From positions 28,343 through 92,342 of IMG/VR virus record IMGVR_UViG_3300012954_004455: a DNA stretch of 64,000 nucleotides. One strand, written 5' to 3'. The notes under the pieces are model-generated. The model saw only the letters and a list, made by a program, of their open reading frames with translations. It was not told the origin of the DNA and did no database searches. The position numbers and the translations under genes were made by a program. This document shows positions 9,708 to 17,453 of this stretch, one piece after another (the first letter of the stretch is position 1; the number at the start of each line of letters is the position of its first letter). The DNA is from a virus.

Positions 9708-9766
9708 TATATCACCAAAATGAAGAAATTTCTTCATTTTTCGCTAATGGGCGCACCCCGCGCTTT
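9708..9766. promoter_or_regulatory. Conserved post-terminase bipartite element with palindrome (candidate packaging site)
   Basis: TATATCAC at 9708-9715 and GGGCGCACCCCGC at 9749-9761. The same two blocks occur after the element B large terminase (48017-48024 and 48059-48071) with nearly the same spacing (41 against 42 bases between block starts). In element A a perfect 24-bp palindrome centred on GAAATTTC (9717-9740) lies between them and can act as a terminator. A cos/pac function is inferred from position only. Confidence 0.45.
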
Positions 9767-9967
9767 AAGCATATCTATTTTCAGATTTATTTTTTTTCGG
9801 TTTTGTAAAAGCTTGGTAAAAAGGCATTTACGGCAAAAGTATTCCGAAAAAATTAGGGGACTCCCCTACCCTATTTTACACGGTATATACGTCTAATTAG
9901 TCATCATTTCGACTGTACAGTAGTGTTAATGTCCTATTTTACGTAAGACTTGGGCGGCATCTTGCGA

Positions 9968-10312
9968 ATGATGTCAAGAACGATACATAAAAGCCGCATC
10001 AACTACTGGCTGAATGTAGAAAAGCCAAAAGGAGGGCAACGACTGTTCTCGATGAGCATCCTCCTTCTGACAGGAGATGATCGTGGGTTTTGTCGCTTCT
10101 TCCCTTCTGTGAGGTTGTGGAAGGATGAGGATAAGGAGGAGAAGGAGAATAAAGTTCAGAAGCGAGGAGGAAGTGGATCGAAGCAGGGTAAGGGAAAGGT
10201 GAATAGAAAGCACCACGAAATGTTTACCCTATATGACACTATAGAGGAGAAAGTATTTAGAGTACACTTGAGCCAAATAAAAGAATTCAATGGACAAGAG
10301 GTCAGGCACTAA
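9968..10312 (+). CDS. Conserved small basic protein upstream of portal
   Basis: 114 residues from ATG 9968 (ATG 9971 is equally possible; a TTG at 9950 gives a longer form). The second half is strongly basic (KVQKRGGSGSKQGKGKVNRK) and ends with the conserved FNG(Q/M)EV motif shared with 48159-48500, whose layout is the same. No known domain is recognised. It overlaps the portal start by 23 bases, and both elements keep it exactly between the large terminase and the portal, so a head or packaging accessory role is likely. Confidence 0.65.
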   Translation: MMSRTIHKSRINYWLNVEKPKGGQRLFSMSILLLTGDDRGFCRFFPSVRLWKDEDKEEKENKVQKRGGSGSKQGKGKVNRKHHEMFTLYDTIEEKVFRVHLSQIKEFNGQEVRH

Positions 10313-11654
10313 CGCATTCATTAAAGTGGTTCCTATCAATGTGAGGGAAAGCAGCTTGCAGACGAAAAAAACGAGCAATCCAGCGGAGGCATTGAGCGAG
10401 GATATGACGTTCGTGAGGAAGAACTTCTGCAGGGATGATATTATTCCCTGGTTTGATAAGAAGAATAATCACCCTGAGAGGATGATGACGTTGGTGACGA
10501 GTACTCCGAGCTTTTTGCCATTGATGCTGACGCTTGTGAAGATTACGAATGCAGGGGGATTGACGCTGTTTGGGAGGGATGAGAAGGGGAAGATTGTGCC
10601 GCTACAGCAGCATAATTGGCCGCCACAGATCAAGGACTTCTATGTCTATAACGACCTCTATATGTGGGCGTACAACTTGATTAGCGACATGATTTTTCTG
10701 GCAAATGCGTTTCCGTTGGTGACTTTTTCTCAGGGGGCAAAGGGAAAAAATGTGACGGTGAAACGGCGGATTGTGGAGCTGGGACGGCGGCGGCCAATGT
10801 ATACGCGGAAACTGAAAAAAGCTAAGAAGGAAGACCCCCAAAAGTATATTCATGTGCCTGAGTGGACGCAGGAAGGGATAGAGAAGGAGGCTGTGATTTA
10901 TATGCATATGACGCAGAAGGCTTTCTTTGATGAGAATTATGCTTTTGTGGCGGGTGGCAATACTTTTCAGCATGACCAAGGGCTGTTTCATCTGAAAGAG
11001 GATATACCAGGCTTCTCTGATTATGCGATTCCTCGGTATTATGGAGGGTTGAAGTCTGCGCAACTACAGAAGTTCATTATTGATTGGCAGACGTCGAATC
11101 TGCGGGATTCTATGGTACTGCGGGCGCATGTGCAGATTAGTGACCGATATTTTGCGGCTAAGCTGCAAGATATCAACCCCGAGACAAAACAAAAATATAC
11201 TAGGAAAGAGATATCCGAGGAGGTTGGAGAGATGGTTGATAGGTTGTTTCATGATCCTGAGAAGGCGTTTAAGACGCTTCTAAGTGGGGTATTTTTCTCG
11301 CCTAAGGGTGAGGCTGTGCCTGATATCAGGATTGAAGCGATTAAGATTGATTTCAAAGACGAAGCATTCGTCGAGTTGGAGAAGAATATACGGTCTTTGG
11401 CTACTTCTGCGGTGGGATTGTTACCGAGTTTGGCGGGGTTTATTACGGAGAAGGGAATGAGCTCTGGGTCGGAGATGACCCAAAGTTTAAACTTGCAGGG
11501 ATTCCTGGGGTGGCATTTACGACAGATGATAGTCAATTTGATGGAGTGTATACACAGGTACAATGGGTGGGATGAGGAATATACATGGGGCTTCCCTATG
11601 CCTGCCTTGGTTACTAAGGATATTGATAAAGGAGGGATTACGGATGCTACTTAA
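10290..11654 (+). CDS. Putative portal protein
   Basis: 454 residues, homologue of 48551-49876. Conserved points include MLTLVKITNAGGLTLF, (L/V)RAHVQISDRYF, INPETKQKY, and the C-terminal SAVGLLPSLAG...GSGSEM region. The LPSL.G...SSGSEM pattern with a helical stem is found in divergent portals of Bacteroidota phages. The portal forms the dodecameric ring for DNA entry and docks the terminase, consistent with its place just after the large terminase. No canonical short motif proves this, so the name rests on size, context and resemblance. Confidence 0.65.
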   Translation: MDKRSGTNAFIKVVPINVRESSLQTKKTSNPAEALSEDMTFVRKNFCRDDIIPWFDKKNNHPERMMTLVTSTPSFLPLMLTLVKITNAGGLTLFGRDEKGKIVPLQQHNWPPQIKDFYVYNDLYMWAYNLISDMIFLANAFPLVTFSQGAKGKNVTVKRRIVELGRRRPMYTRKLKKAKKEDPQKYIHVPEWTQEGIEKEAVIYMHMTQKAFFDENYAFVAGGNTFQHDQGLFHLKEDIPGFSDYAIPRYYGGLKSAQLQKFIIDWQTSNLRDSMVLRAHVQISDRYFAAKLQDINPETKQKYTRKEISEEVGEMVDRLFHDPEKAFKTLLSGVFFSPKGEAVPDIRIEAIKIDFKDEAFVELEKNIRSLATSAVGLLPSLAGFITEKGMSSGSEMTQSLNLQGFLGWHLRQMIVNLMECIHRYNGWDEEYTWGFPMPALVTKDIDKGGITDAT

Positions 11655-12654
11655 GTATGTATATGATGCGACGGCAAAGGATACCCCAGAGGATCAGAGG
11701 TTTTCTATTTGCCGATACGTTCCTGAGATCGATCGGGATTTGAAGTGGGGAAAGATATATCCTCATATAGAGACTGCTGAGTGGGAATATCTTGTGCCGA
11801 ATTTGGGAGAGGAGCTCCTGGAGGGGCTTGAGGGGGAGGTAGAAAATGAGCCTCAAGAAGGATATCTGGAGGTGAGGGAGAAGCTGAAGGGGCATGTATT
11901 GGCGGCATTGGCGAACTTTACAGCTCTGGTGTATAGTCGGAGCGCATCTGTGAAGCTGGGAGCGATGGGAACTGTGGTGAACAACTCTGCGGATGGTACG
12001 GTGATGCAGGCGGGGAAGTGGATGAAGATCGATAGTAGAAAGTCTTTCTTTATGAGGGGGATGAGTGCGATGGACAGAGCTCTAGGAGTACTAGCGAAGG
12101 GGGCAAGTTTTTTTCCTGAATGGAAGGATGGGGGAAAGAGAGTGATTCCTACTCCTACGGTACTGGCGGAGCATATGTCTATACTGAAGGGACGACATGT
12201 GGTTTTTCATATGATGAAGCCATGGATGAAGGATGCGGAGAAACGCCTGGTATCTGTGATGGGAAAGCTCACACTCTTACGAATGATTGAGGGGGCTACA
12301 GAGCAGGCAAGGGAGCTGAGAGAGATGTCGAGAGAGGTCGTAAGTAAGGCTCTTTATATAGTGGCGGTGCCTTTCTTAATGGTTCGGGTGACGCAAGAGG
12401 GGGTAGTAGAGATGGACTATACTGAGGATGGAGAGCCGCAGAAACAGCTCCGATCTGATATGGTGGATAAGCTAGCACAGAAGGCAGAAAATGCGATAAC
12501 AATCAAGCTGAAGGAAATAGAGAGCTATCTTAATGCTAATGCGGATAGCTTTCCTGAATATAAGGAGAGTGGGCTATACACTCCTGTGGGGGAAGGTGAT
12601 CCTTTCCATAAAAAATTTAACTACGAAAACGGACGGAATGTAATTTTAATGTGA
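11644..12654 (+). CDS. Conserved head-tail connector-like protein
   Basis: 336 residues from ATG 11644, preceded by AAGGAGGG at 11632-11639 and overlapping the portal stop by 11 bases; the longer frame start at 11563 is rejected because of the ribosome binding site and the homologue 49877-50908, which also begins right at the portal end. Shared features: an N-terminal RYVPEIDRDLKWG (HVPAVDKQLRWED in B), a central SFFPEWK / SFPEWK, and a C-terminal (S/K)FPEYKE...YTP with a DPF. These proteins are confined to such phages; a neck or adaptor function is inferred from the portal neighbourhood. Confidence 0.65.
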   Translation: MLLKYVYDATAKDTPEDQRFSICRYVPEIDRDLKWGKIYPHIETAEWEYLVPNLGEELLEGLEGEVENEPQEGYLEVREKLKGHVLAALANFTALVYSRSASVKLGAMGTVVNNSADGTVMQAGKWMKIDSRKSFFMRGMSAMDRALGVLAKGASFFPEWKDGGKRVIPTPTVLAEHMSILKGRHVVFHMMKPWMKDAEKRLVSVMGKLTLLRMIEGATEQARELREMSREVVSKALYIVAVPFLMVRVTQEGVVEMDYTEDGEPQKQLRSDMVDKLAQKAENAITIKLKEIESYLNANADSFPEYKESGLYTPVGEGDPFHKKFNYENGRNVILM

Positions 12655-12655
12655 T

Positions 12656-13165
12656 ATGAGAAGAAGTTTATCTGGAATTATACTTGTGGTAGCGGCGGTG
12701 CTGCTGACTGTGGTGACAATTTTCCAGGGGGTTTACATAGGTCAAATTATTGACCAACAAGAACACCTAACGAAAAGATTTAGAATCAGCGAGGAAGAGT
12801 GCCTCGTAGGGGAATGGGAGGTGGAACAACTGTCTCCCAAAGGCTCCAGACGAATAAAGGAGATTGATTTTGGGCTATTGGGGTTAGTGAGGATTATAGA
12901 GATGAAGCAGGGATATTCTACAAGTAGTATCTACTACGCAGATAGAGCAGGTGGGCGATTCTTACTGGAGAACATCTGCGAAGGATATACACATGAGTTT
13001 AAAATAGATGAGCGAGATGCTGAATGCCAGGAGATGAAGGGGAGGCTTATTTTGCAGCCTTTCGATGAAAGGGAGCAGAAGGTAATCAAGCTAAAGCTAA
13101 GTAGACCAAGTAGGATTAATTTGACTCATTTACAGGCAGAATCTACAGCAGCTGAGGAAATGTAA
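12656..13165 (+). CDS. Single-pass membrane protein of unknown function
   Basis: 169 residues. An N-terminal transmembrane segment (residues 7-30, ILVVAAVLLTVVTIFQGVYI) is followed by a soluble domain of about 135 residues with four cysteines (ECLVGEW, ICEG, ECQEM). The start is one base after the previous stop. Element B has a different, 78-residue two-helix membrane protein at this place (50918-51154), so the slot carries membrane proteins in both. Holin-like or superinfection-exclusion roles are possible, but nothing in the sequence decides. The gene is followed by a terminator at 13224-13255. Confidence 0.55.
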   Translation: MRRSLSGIILVVAAVLLTVVTIFQGVYIGQIIDQQEHLTKRFRISEEECLVGEWEVEQLSPKGSRRIKEIDFGLLGLVRIIEMKQGYSTSSIYYADRAGGRFLLENICEGYTHEFKIDERDAECQEMKGRLILQPFDEREQKVIKLKLSRPSRINLTHLQAESTAAEEM

Positions 13166-13223
13166 ACAACAAGTAGATAGACATAAGTCGAAAGTCTCGG
13201 AAAACCATGATTGTTTTAAGATG

Positions 13224-13256
13224 TGCCGTGAAAGTATCCCTTTCACGGCTTTTTCT
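13224..13256 (+). terminator. Rho-independent terminator
   Basis: GCCGTGAAAG (13224-13233) pairs perfectly with CTTTCACGGC (13239-13248), loop TATCC, then TTTTTCTGTTTT. It closes the portal operon and lies between it and the reverse-strand gene at 13272-13787. Confidence 0.85.
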
Positions 13257-13271
13257 GTTTTGATGGCTTGG

Positions 13272-13787
13272 TTACCGCTGAGCGGCTTGTACTAGCTTGA
13301 GCTGCTTCTGGAGCTTTGGGGCTCGGGCGGAAGGTACTTTACTTTCGCAGTAGCCATCATTCGTGTATAGTCTGATTTTTACCAATTTTCGGGTCATGAG
13401 CTGTGTGTATTGGACTGGGGAAAGGACAAAGGAGAGCTGGACACCGTACATTTCTGAGCCTGACAGCCCTTTCGCTCCGCAACCTCTACAGGATACTTCG
13501 CTGCTTATGGGATTGAGGGTAATAACTTCTCCATTATCTAGCTTGAGCATGAGGTCATGGTCTTCTCTTACAGTGCAGATCCCTGTTTGGCACTTGATTT
13601 CTAAGAAGCGAGTGTCATCAATTTGGGAGACGCGGGAGAAGAAGTTATACTTTAGTATGGCTATCATATCCCAGGACGTTTCGATGACGGTTTTTCCTGT
13701 GAACTCATCTGTCTCGTTCGTTTTGATTTTCTGGCTAGAGGCTAGAAGAGGGATGAGAAGAAGGATTGTTAGTAGTAATCGTTTCAT
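13272..13787 (-). CDS. Secreted moron protein, reverse strand
   Basis: 171 residues from ATG 13787 (a start at 13823 would put 12 extra residues before the signal). N-terminus MKRLLLTILLLIPLLASSQ is a clear signal peptide with cleavage near ASS-Q. The mature part (KIKTNETDEFTGKTVIETSW...) is a beta-rich domain with cysteines at SCRGCGA and near the C-terminus. This type of small exported protein is common in Bacteroidota chromosomes. It is transcribed against the structural operon, has no counterpart at the equivalent place in element B, and is bounded by a terminator; a lysogenic-conversion gene is the likely role (inference). Confidence 0.6.
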   Translation of the reverse strand: MKRLLLTILLLIPLLASSQKIKTNETDEFTGKTVIETSWDMIAILKYNFFSRVSQIDDTRFLEIKCQTGICTVREDHDLMLKLDNGEVITLNPISSEVSCRGCGAKGLSGSEMYGVQLSFVLSPVQYTQLMTRKLVKIRLYTNDGYCESKVPSARAPKLQKQLKLVQAAQR

Positions 13788-14350
13788 TTTTAATGTGTTT
13801 AATATTCTGGTGTAATATAACAAAATTTTTTAGGGCTGGTCAAGTGGCTTGTTTTATATACATGACAAAAATATTTTCTGGTGTAAAGTAAAAAATAGAC
13901 AAAAAACACTGAGCGGAAGCGGAAATATGAAAACCCCTCTATATCTATTTGAAAAAACCACTATTTTACAAATAGAGGGTCTTAAGATGTTGATAGTCAT
14001 AGAGTTAGGCCATTTGCTTTTTTTTTCAAAACCACTATTTTTTACAAATAAATGGAGGCAAAAAACAAATTTGCTTTTTGATTTGTGTTTTTTTGTAAAA
14101 AATAGTGGTTTCTAGAAAAAAAACAAATGGGTTAAAGCACTACTAATCAAACTGTTATATGCCTCTATTTGTAAAATAGTGGTTTTTTCAAATAGAGGTA
14201 CCTATACATATGTATTTTTATTTCCGCTCAGAACGGTTTTGTGAGATGGGGTTTTGGTGGTGTAGATGGGTGGGGAAATAAGGTAGATGTAAGCCTTTAT
14301 ACGATAAGGGGTGATATTATTTGGGTGTAATTTTGTATCATTGGGGTAAT
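13788..14350. other. Gene-free interval with concentric inverted repeats
   Basis: No convincing gene is present. The interval contains the 323-bp palindrome described separately, an AT-rich flank on each side, and about 120 bp between the palindrome and the next start codon that should carry the promoter of the 14351 gene. Both flanking genes point away from it. Confidence 0.7.
13909..14231. repeat. 323-bp concentric interrupted palindrome
   Basis: Three nested inverted-repeat pairs share a centre at 14070: CTGAGCGGAA 13909-13918 with TTCCGCTCAG 14222-14231; a perfect 34-bp pair 13945-13978 with 14162-14195; and an inner pair of AACCACTATTTTTTACAAA 14029-14047 with its complement 14092-14110, extended by CCATTTG 14010-14016 and CAAATGG 14124-14130. 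The core CCACTATTTT..ACAAAT occurs four times, two in each orientation. The 34-bp arms are themselves able to fold, since CCTCTATTTG pairs with CAAATAGAGG within the right arm (14162-14198). Confidence 0.95.
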
Positions 14351-15070
14351 ATGAAGAGGATCGAAATACCTGTGACGGCCTACGTCTCAGCGTATTTGAG
14401 ACGCAGGTATTGCTCAAGCGGGGTTTTTGATGTGAGGGGGGGAAGGGATGACTTGAGCATGGCTTTAATGGGGATCAGTGATCTCCTTATGTTGAACCCA
14501 GAATCCGAATCTTCGACCTCTCCTACCCTATCTACTGTTGTTTTGATTGTTGATGACCGACTGGCCAATGTAGCCGATATGTATCGCGAGTTTTTGCGGT
14601 ATGGGGCTTTTTTTCAGTATCAGTTTTACAAGGATTTGGTGGATTATGTAAGCTCGCAAAGAGATTTGGCGAGGGAGCAACATCTATCAAGAAAAGAATG
14701 GAATGAGAGAAAAGCTGTGCAAGCTTTTAAAAAAAAGTATAACTTGCCTATTAGTGAAGAGACACTAGTGAGGCAATATACGCGAAAAGTGGGCTGGAAA
14801 CGAAGTTTTGCTTTTAAGGAGGTGAAGGGAAGGTTTGGTTTTAATGAAGGTGATGGGCAGGTGAGGGGGAAGGCTGCAAGGCTCGTTAATGGTTTGGAGA
14901 TTTATATACGTTTTTGTGCTTACTCGCGGGCAAAGGGACGGGTTGTGGAAAGGAAGTGGCGAGTGCCTTCTTTCTTGTGTAACCAACCAGGGGATGATTG
15001 GTTGGTGTGGGCAGAGGCTCGGATCGATGTGCTAAACAAATTTTTAATAAAAGGTTTTTCAATAAAATGA
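14351..15070 (+). CDS. Conserved protein of the inverted-repeat locus
   Basis: 239 residues from ATG 14351, chosen because (K/R)IEIPVTAYV aligns with KIVKVPVTAYV of the homologue at 52148-52915. Shared segments: residues near 110-140, where an L.(R/K)..WN.RKA(V/I)Q.F pattern looks like a helix-turn-helix, and a C-terminal CNQPGDDW / LNQPGAIDW. No family is recognised. It follows the large inverted-repeat region in both elements and precedes the membrane protein, so a DNA-binding role acting on these repeats is a reasonable hypothesis, not shown. Confidence 0.65.
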   Translation: MKRIEIPVTAYVSAYLRRRYCSSGVFDVRGGRDDLSMALMGISDLLMLNPESESSTSPTLSTVVLIVDDRLANVADMYREFLRYGAFFQYQFYKDLVDYVSSQRDLAREQHLSRKEWNERKAVQAFKKKYNLPISEETLVRQYTRKVGWKRSFAFKEVKGRFGFNEGDGQVRGKAARLVNGLEIYIRFCAYSRAKGRVVERKWRVPSFLCNQPGDDWLVWAEARIDVLNKFLIKGFSIK

Positions 15071-15147
15071 AAAAAATACTACTGTGGATTCTCCCTTTAT
15101 TCTATAAAGGTGCAGAGCTGGAGCACTGGAAAAAGGTGCTTCAATAA
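15067..15147 (+). CDS. Possible 26-residue peptide
   Basis: A short frame starting MKKILLWILPLFYK whose ATG overlaps the end of the 14351-15070 gene by 4 bases (ATGA). The hydrophobic N-terminal half and overlap suggest a coupled small peptide, but no homologue occurs in element B and the length makes chance likely. Confidence 0.25.
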   Translation: MKKILLWILPLFYKGAELEHWKKVLQ

Positions 15148-15171
15148 GATATGTAAACCCACCCCCCTAGG

Positions 15172-15208
15172 GGGAACCTTGACCCCTTAGGGGGTCGAGG
15201 CTTTTTGG
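15172..15208 (+). terminator. Strong GC-rich terminator
   Basis: CCTTGACCCC (15177-15186) pairs with GGGGTCGAGG (15191-15200), loop TTAG, then CTTTTTGG. A second small palindrome (CCCCCTAGGGGG) lies just upstream at 15164-15175. It separates the 14351 gene from the next one. Confidence 0.7.
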
Positions 15209-15337
15209 TGAATTTTCTCGGTTTTTTGGGGAAATTCAGGGAATTTCTGTATGAATTAGCTTATACATTTCGTATATTTACATTAACGATAATTCCTTCT
15301 TCTCTCTCCCCCCTACCCTCTTTTAAAGTGGGTTTAC

Positions 15338-16687
15338 ATGGTTAAGTTTTTAATGATTTCGTGGCTATATGCCACAGGAAAATTCAAGTCTCATTATTTT
15401 TTACAGACATTTTTCTGGGTTTTTGTGGCCTGTACGGTCAGCCTTCTTATCATGTCGGTATATCTAGCACATCTTTCATATCCATTTTGGTTTACAAATA
15501 TGGGAGGTGAGGTAAATGTGGATAGAGCGCATGCTTTGGCGGTGCTTATGACTTGTACGATTAGTATTGGTATTGGGGTGATTTTCTTTCAGGTGGTGAA
15601 TGTACTCGTGGTGATCAGGAATATGGGTGTGGTTGGGGTATTATTTACGGTTTCTTTGGTGGTATTATTGTTTTGTTTCTTGTCTGTAGAGATTCTGGCG
15701 AATCGGAATGGCGCGTCGGATATGGCGCGAGAGATGACTTTATTTCCGAGTGATAGTAGCGAGGTGGTGGCAGGGCGATACGATAAGAAAATAGAGGTGT
15801 TGGAATGCAAGATTCAAAGAGTGTATTCACGATATAGATGGTGTGGGGTGCATAAGGTCAATCATTTTAATGCTTCGGAGTGTGCGGTGGAGCCTTGCCC
15901 TCATGCTACCTTCTATTTTGCGAGTACTAAATACATATCGAAGAACCAGTTTCTTAAAGATGAGGTTGAGGTTCAGAACCTGAAAAGGAGAATTGAGAGC
16001 ACACAAGAGGTTCAGACGAAACTTGTGGGTTCTGTGTCTGATGCCTTTAAGAAAGCGGATGATCTGGCAGATTATAAATACTCTACGAGAGAGGCAACAC
16101 ATCGGAATATTGGGACTTATATATACTTGGTGTTCTTTCCGTTTTTGTTCATTGTAAATGCTTTTTACTCTTATGAGTTTGAGAAGGTTTTTGGGTATGA
16201 TAAACGTGTGAATGGTGGCTCTGGACGCAGCTCCTCCCCTACTCCTGTGGCTGAGGATTGGGAAGATGCGGACGAGGATGAGGGGGGACATGGTAGTGGT
16301 AGTGAGCCTGTGTTTAGGGGGGGAGATGCAAGCGAGAGTGATGAAAATGAGGAGATGGAACTGCCTAAGACCTTATTTGCGGATGAAAATGAGGAATTGT
16401 ATCCAGCTGAAAATCTAGTGAAAAATCCAGAAAATCTGGAAAATTCAACTAGTGCGGATGAGAGAGGAGCGGCGAAAAAAGCTCGGAAAAAGAGGGGGAA
16501 ATATAAGACCAAAACGCAGGAGAAGATAGTGAAGGCAGTCGCAGAGATGAGAGAGGAAGGGTTTAGTGATGAGGGGCTGAGCATGGCGAAGTTATCAACG
16601 AGAATTGCGGCAAGGGCTGGGGTGGATGCTTCGACGGTGAGGCGAACGTATCTAGACATCTACGGCTCTCCATTTAGTGAGGGGTGA
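15338..16687 (+). CDS. Multi-pass membrane protein with Cys/His cluster and basic C-terminal helical domain
   Basis: 449 residues, homologue of 54499-55641. Three transmembrane segments in the first 115 residues (about 20-45, 68-90, 95-115) and a fourth at about 265-285. Between them a charged coiled region carries WCxxH at residues 168-172 followed by C..C.H (ECAVEPCPH), matching WCSTH...NCPNH in B: a likely metal site. After the last membrane segment comes an acidic linker, then a lysine-rich stretch and a helical domain with (S/T)..(T/V)(V/I)R(R/K)..(L/I)D resembling a helix-turn-helix. The combination suggests a membrane-anchored nucleic-acid-binding protein. Function unknown. Confidence 0.7.
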   Translation: MVKFLMISWLYATGKFKSHYFLQTFFWVFVACTVSLLIMSVYLAHLSYPFWFTNMGGEVNVDRAHALAVLMTCTISIGIGVIFFQVVNVLVVIRNMGVVGVLFTVSLVVLLFCFLSVEILANRNGASDMAREMTLFPSDSSEVVAGRYDKKIEVLECKIQRVYSRYRWCGVHKVNHFNASECAVEPCPHATFYFASTKYISKNQFLKDEVEVQNLKRRIESTQEVQTKLVGSVSDAFKKADDLADYKYSTREATHRNIGTYIYLVFFPFLFIVNAFYSYEFEKVFGYDKRVNGGSGRSSSPTPVAEDWEDADEDEGGHGSGSEPVFRGGDASESDENEEMELPKTLFADENEELYPAENLVKNPENLENSTSADERGAAKKARKKRGKYKTKTQEKIVKAVAEMREEGFSDEGLSMAKLSTRIAARAGVDASTVRRTYLDIYGSPFSEG

Positions 16688-16722
16688 AAAAAGGCAGAGC
16701 TTGGAGGCTCTGCTTTTTTTAT
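16688..16722 (+). terminator. Rho-independent terminator
   Basis: GGCAGAGC (16692-16699) pairs with GCTCTGC (about 16705-16711), followed by seven or more T. Ends the membrane-protein transcript directly after its stop codon. Confidence 0.8.
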
Positions 16723-16769
16723 GTGTGGGTGTGAGAGTGTGTGTCCGTGTGAGGGGGAAGGGGAGTGGG

Positions 16770-16784
16770 TATATTTGATATGTG
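16770..16784 (+). promoter_or_regulatory. Promoter -7 box directly at the fibre-operon start
   Basis: TATATTTG at 16770-16777 fits the Bacteroidota TAnnTTTG box. Its predicted start site is at the GTG 16782 start codon, giving a leaderless or nearly leaderless mRNA. No good -33 element is visible at 19 bases upstream (the region is GTG-rich). Element B has the same arrangement at 55736. Confidence 0.45.
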
Positions 16785-17438
16785 AATTTGATTCCGACAT
16801 ATCAGGCTCTGCCACCAATGATTCATCCTGGGTATGATACCTGGCATCATGGGGGGGTACGTAATACGCTGCTTCTACGGAAAGAGCGTGTTTTGAATGT
16901 ACCTGATAGCAGTGCGATAGAGGCGAGTGAAATACTACTGGATGGGGTGGGCTTCTGTTCACTTTATACGGCAGAGGATAAGGGACGGCTATCGATTGGG
17001 GTCAAGAATGGGGTTTATACGGCTAAGCTAGCTGTGTTTTCTCCTACACTGAGGGTAGAACAAGAGGGATTGGGACGGTTATCGGGAGGGCATTTTGTGG
17101 CTATTGTCCAGATGTGGACAGGGCGCATGTACCTACTCGGATGGCCAAACCCACTGGTTATTCTGAATATGATGATGGATCATGGGGGGGAAAGAAAGCA
17201 TTGGCCTGGGGTCTCTTTTGAGATGCGGTCGGATAATTTTACTTACCCAATAGAGGTCGTTAATCCTGAGGTGGTGGTACCGCCTACAGGGGGTGGAGTA
17301 GGAGGTAGTGGAACAACGCCACAGCCTCAAATGAGAACGGCTGAGGGGGATGTATATATTTCTGTGGCTAAGGATAATGATTATGAGAAACGGATAACTG
17401 CCTTGGAGCGTGCAGTAACGGGGCAATATATATCTTAA
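16782..17438 (+). CDS. Virion protein preceding the fibre gene
   Basis: 218 residues, homologue of 55749-56450. The N-termini align through IHPGYD / LQPGFE and the LL(R)KE.V...P...A.E(I/L)..G..F block, supporting the GTG 16782 start. The middle is beta-rich; the C-terminal quarter is a low-complexity Gly/Thr/Pro linker (PPTGGGVGGSGTTPQP) followed by a helix. Such a linker and its place before the fibre gene suggest an adaptor or minor fibre protein of the virion. No enzyme motif. Confidence 0.6.
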   Translation: MNLIPTYQALPPMIHPGYDTWHHGGVRNTLLLRKERVLNVPDSSAIEASEILLDGVGFCSLYTAEDKGRLSIGVKNGVYTAKLAVFSPTLRVEQEGLGRLSGGHFVAIVQMWTGRMYLLGWPNPLVILNMMMDHGGERKHWPGVSFEMRSDNFTYPIEVVNPEVVVPPTGGGVGGSGTTPQPQMRTAEGDVYISVAKDNDYEKRITALERAVTGQYIS

Positions 17439-17453
17439 TAATAATAAGGATCT

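Noticed and set aside
13270-13290. GAGCGG match between the moron 3' end and the palindrome arm
   Set aside because: Only six to seven bases match and positions are not symmetric about the palindrome centre; likely chance.
13909-14231. Inverted repeats as ends of an insertion sequence
   Set aside because: There is no transposase frame between the arms, the symmetry is continuous through the centre, and no flanking target duplication is visible.
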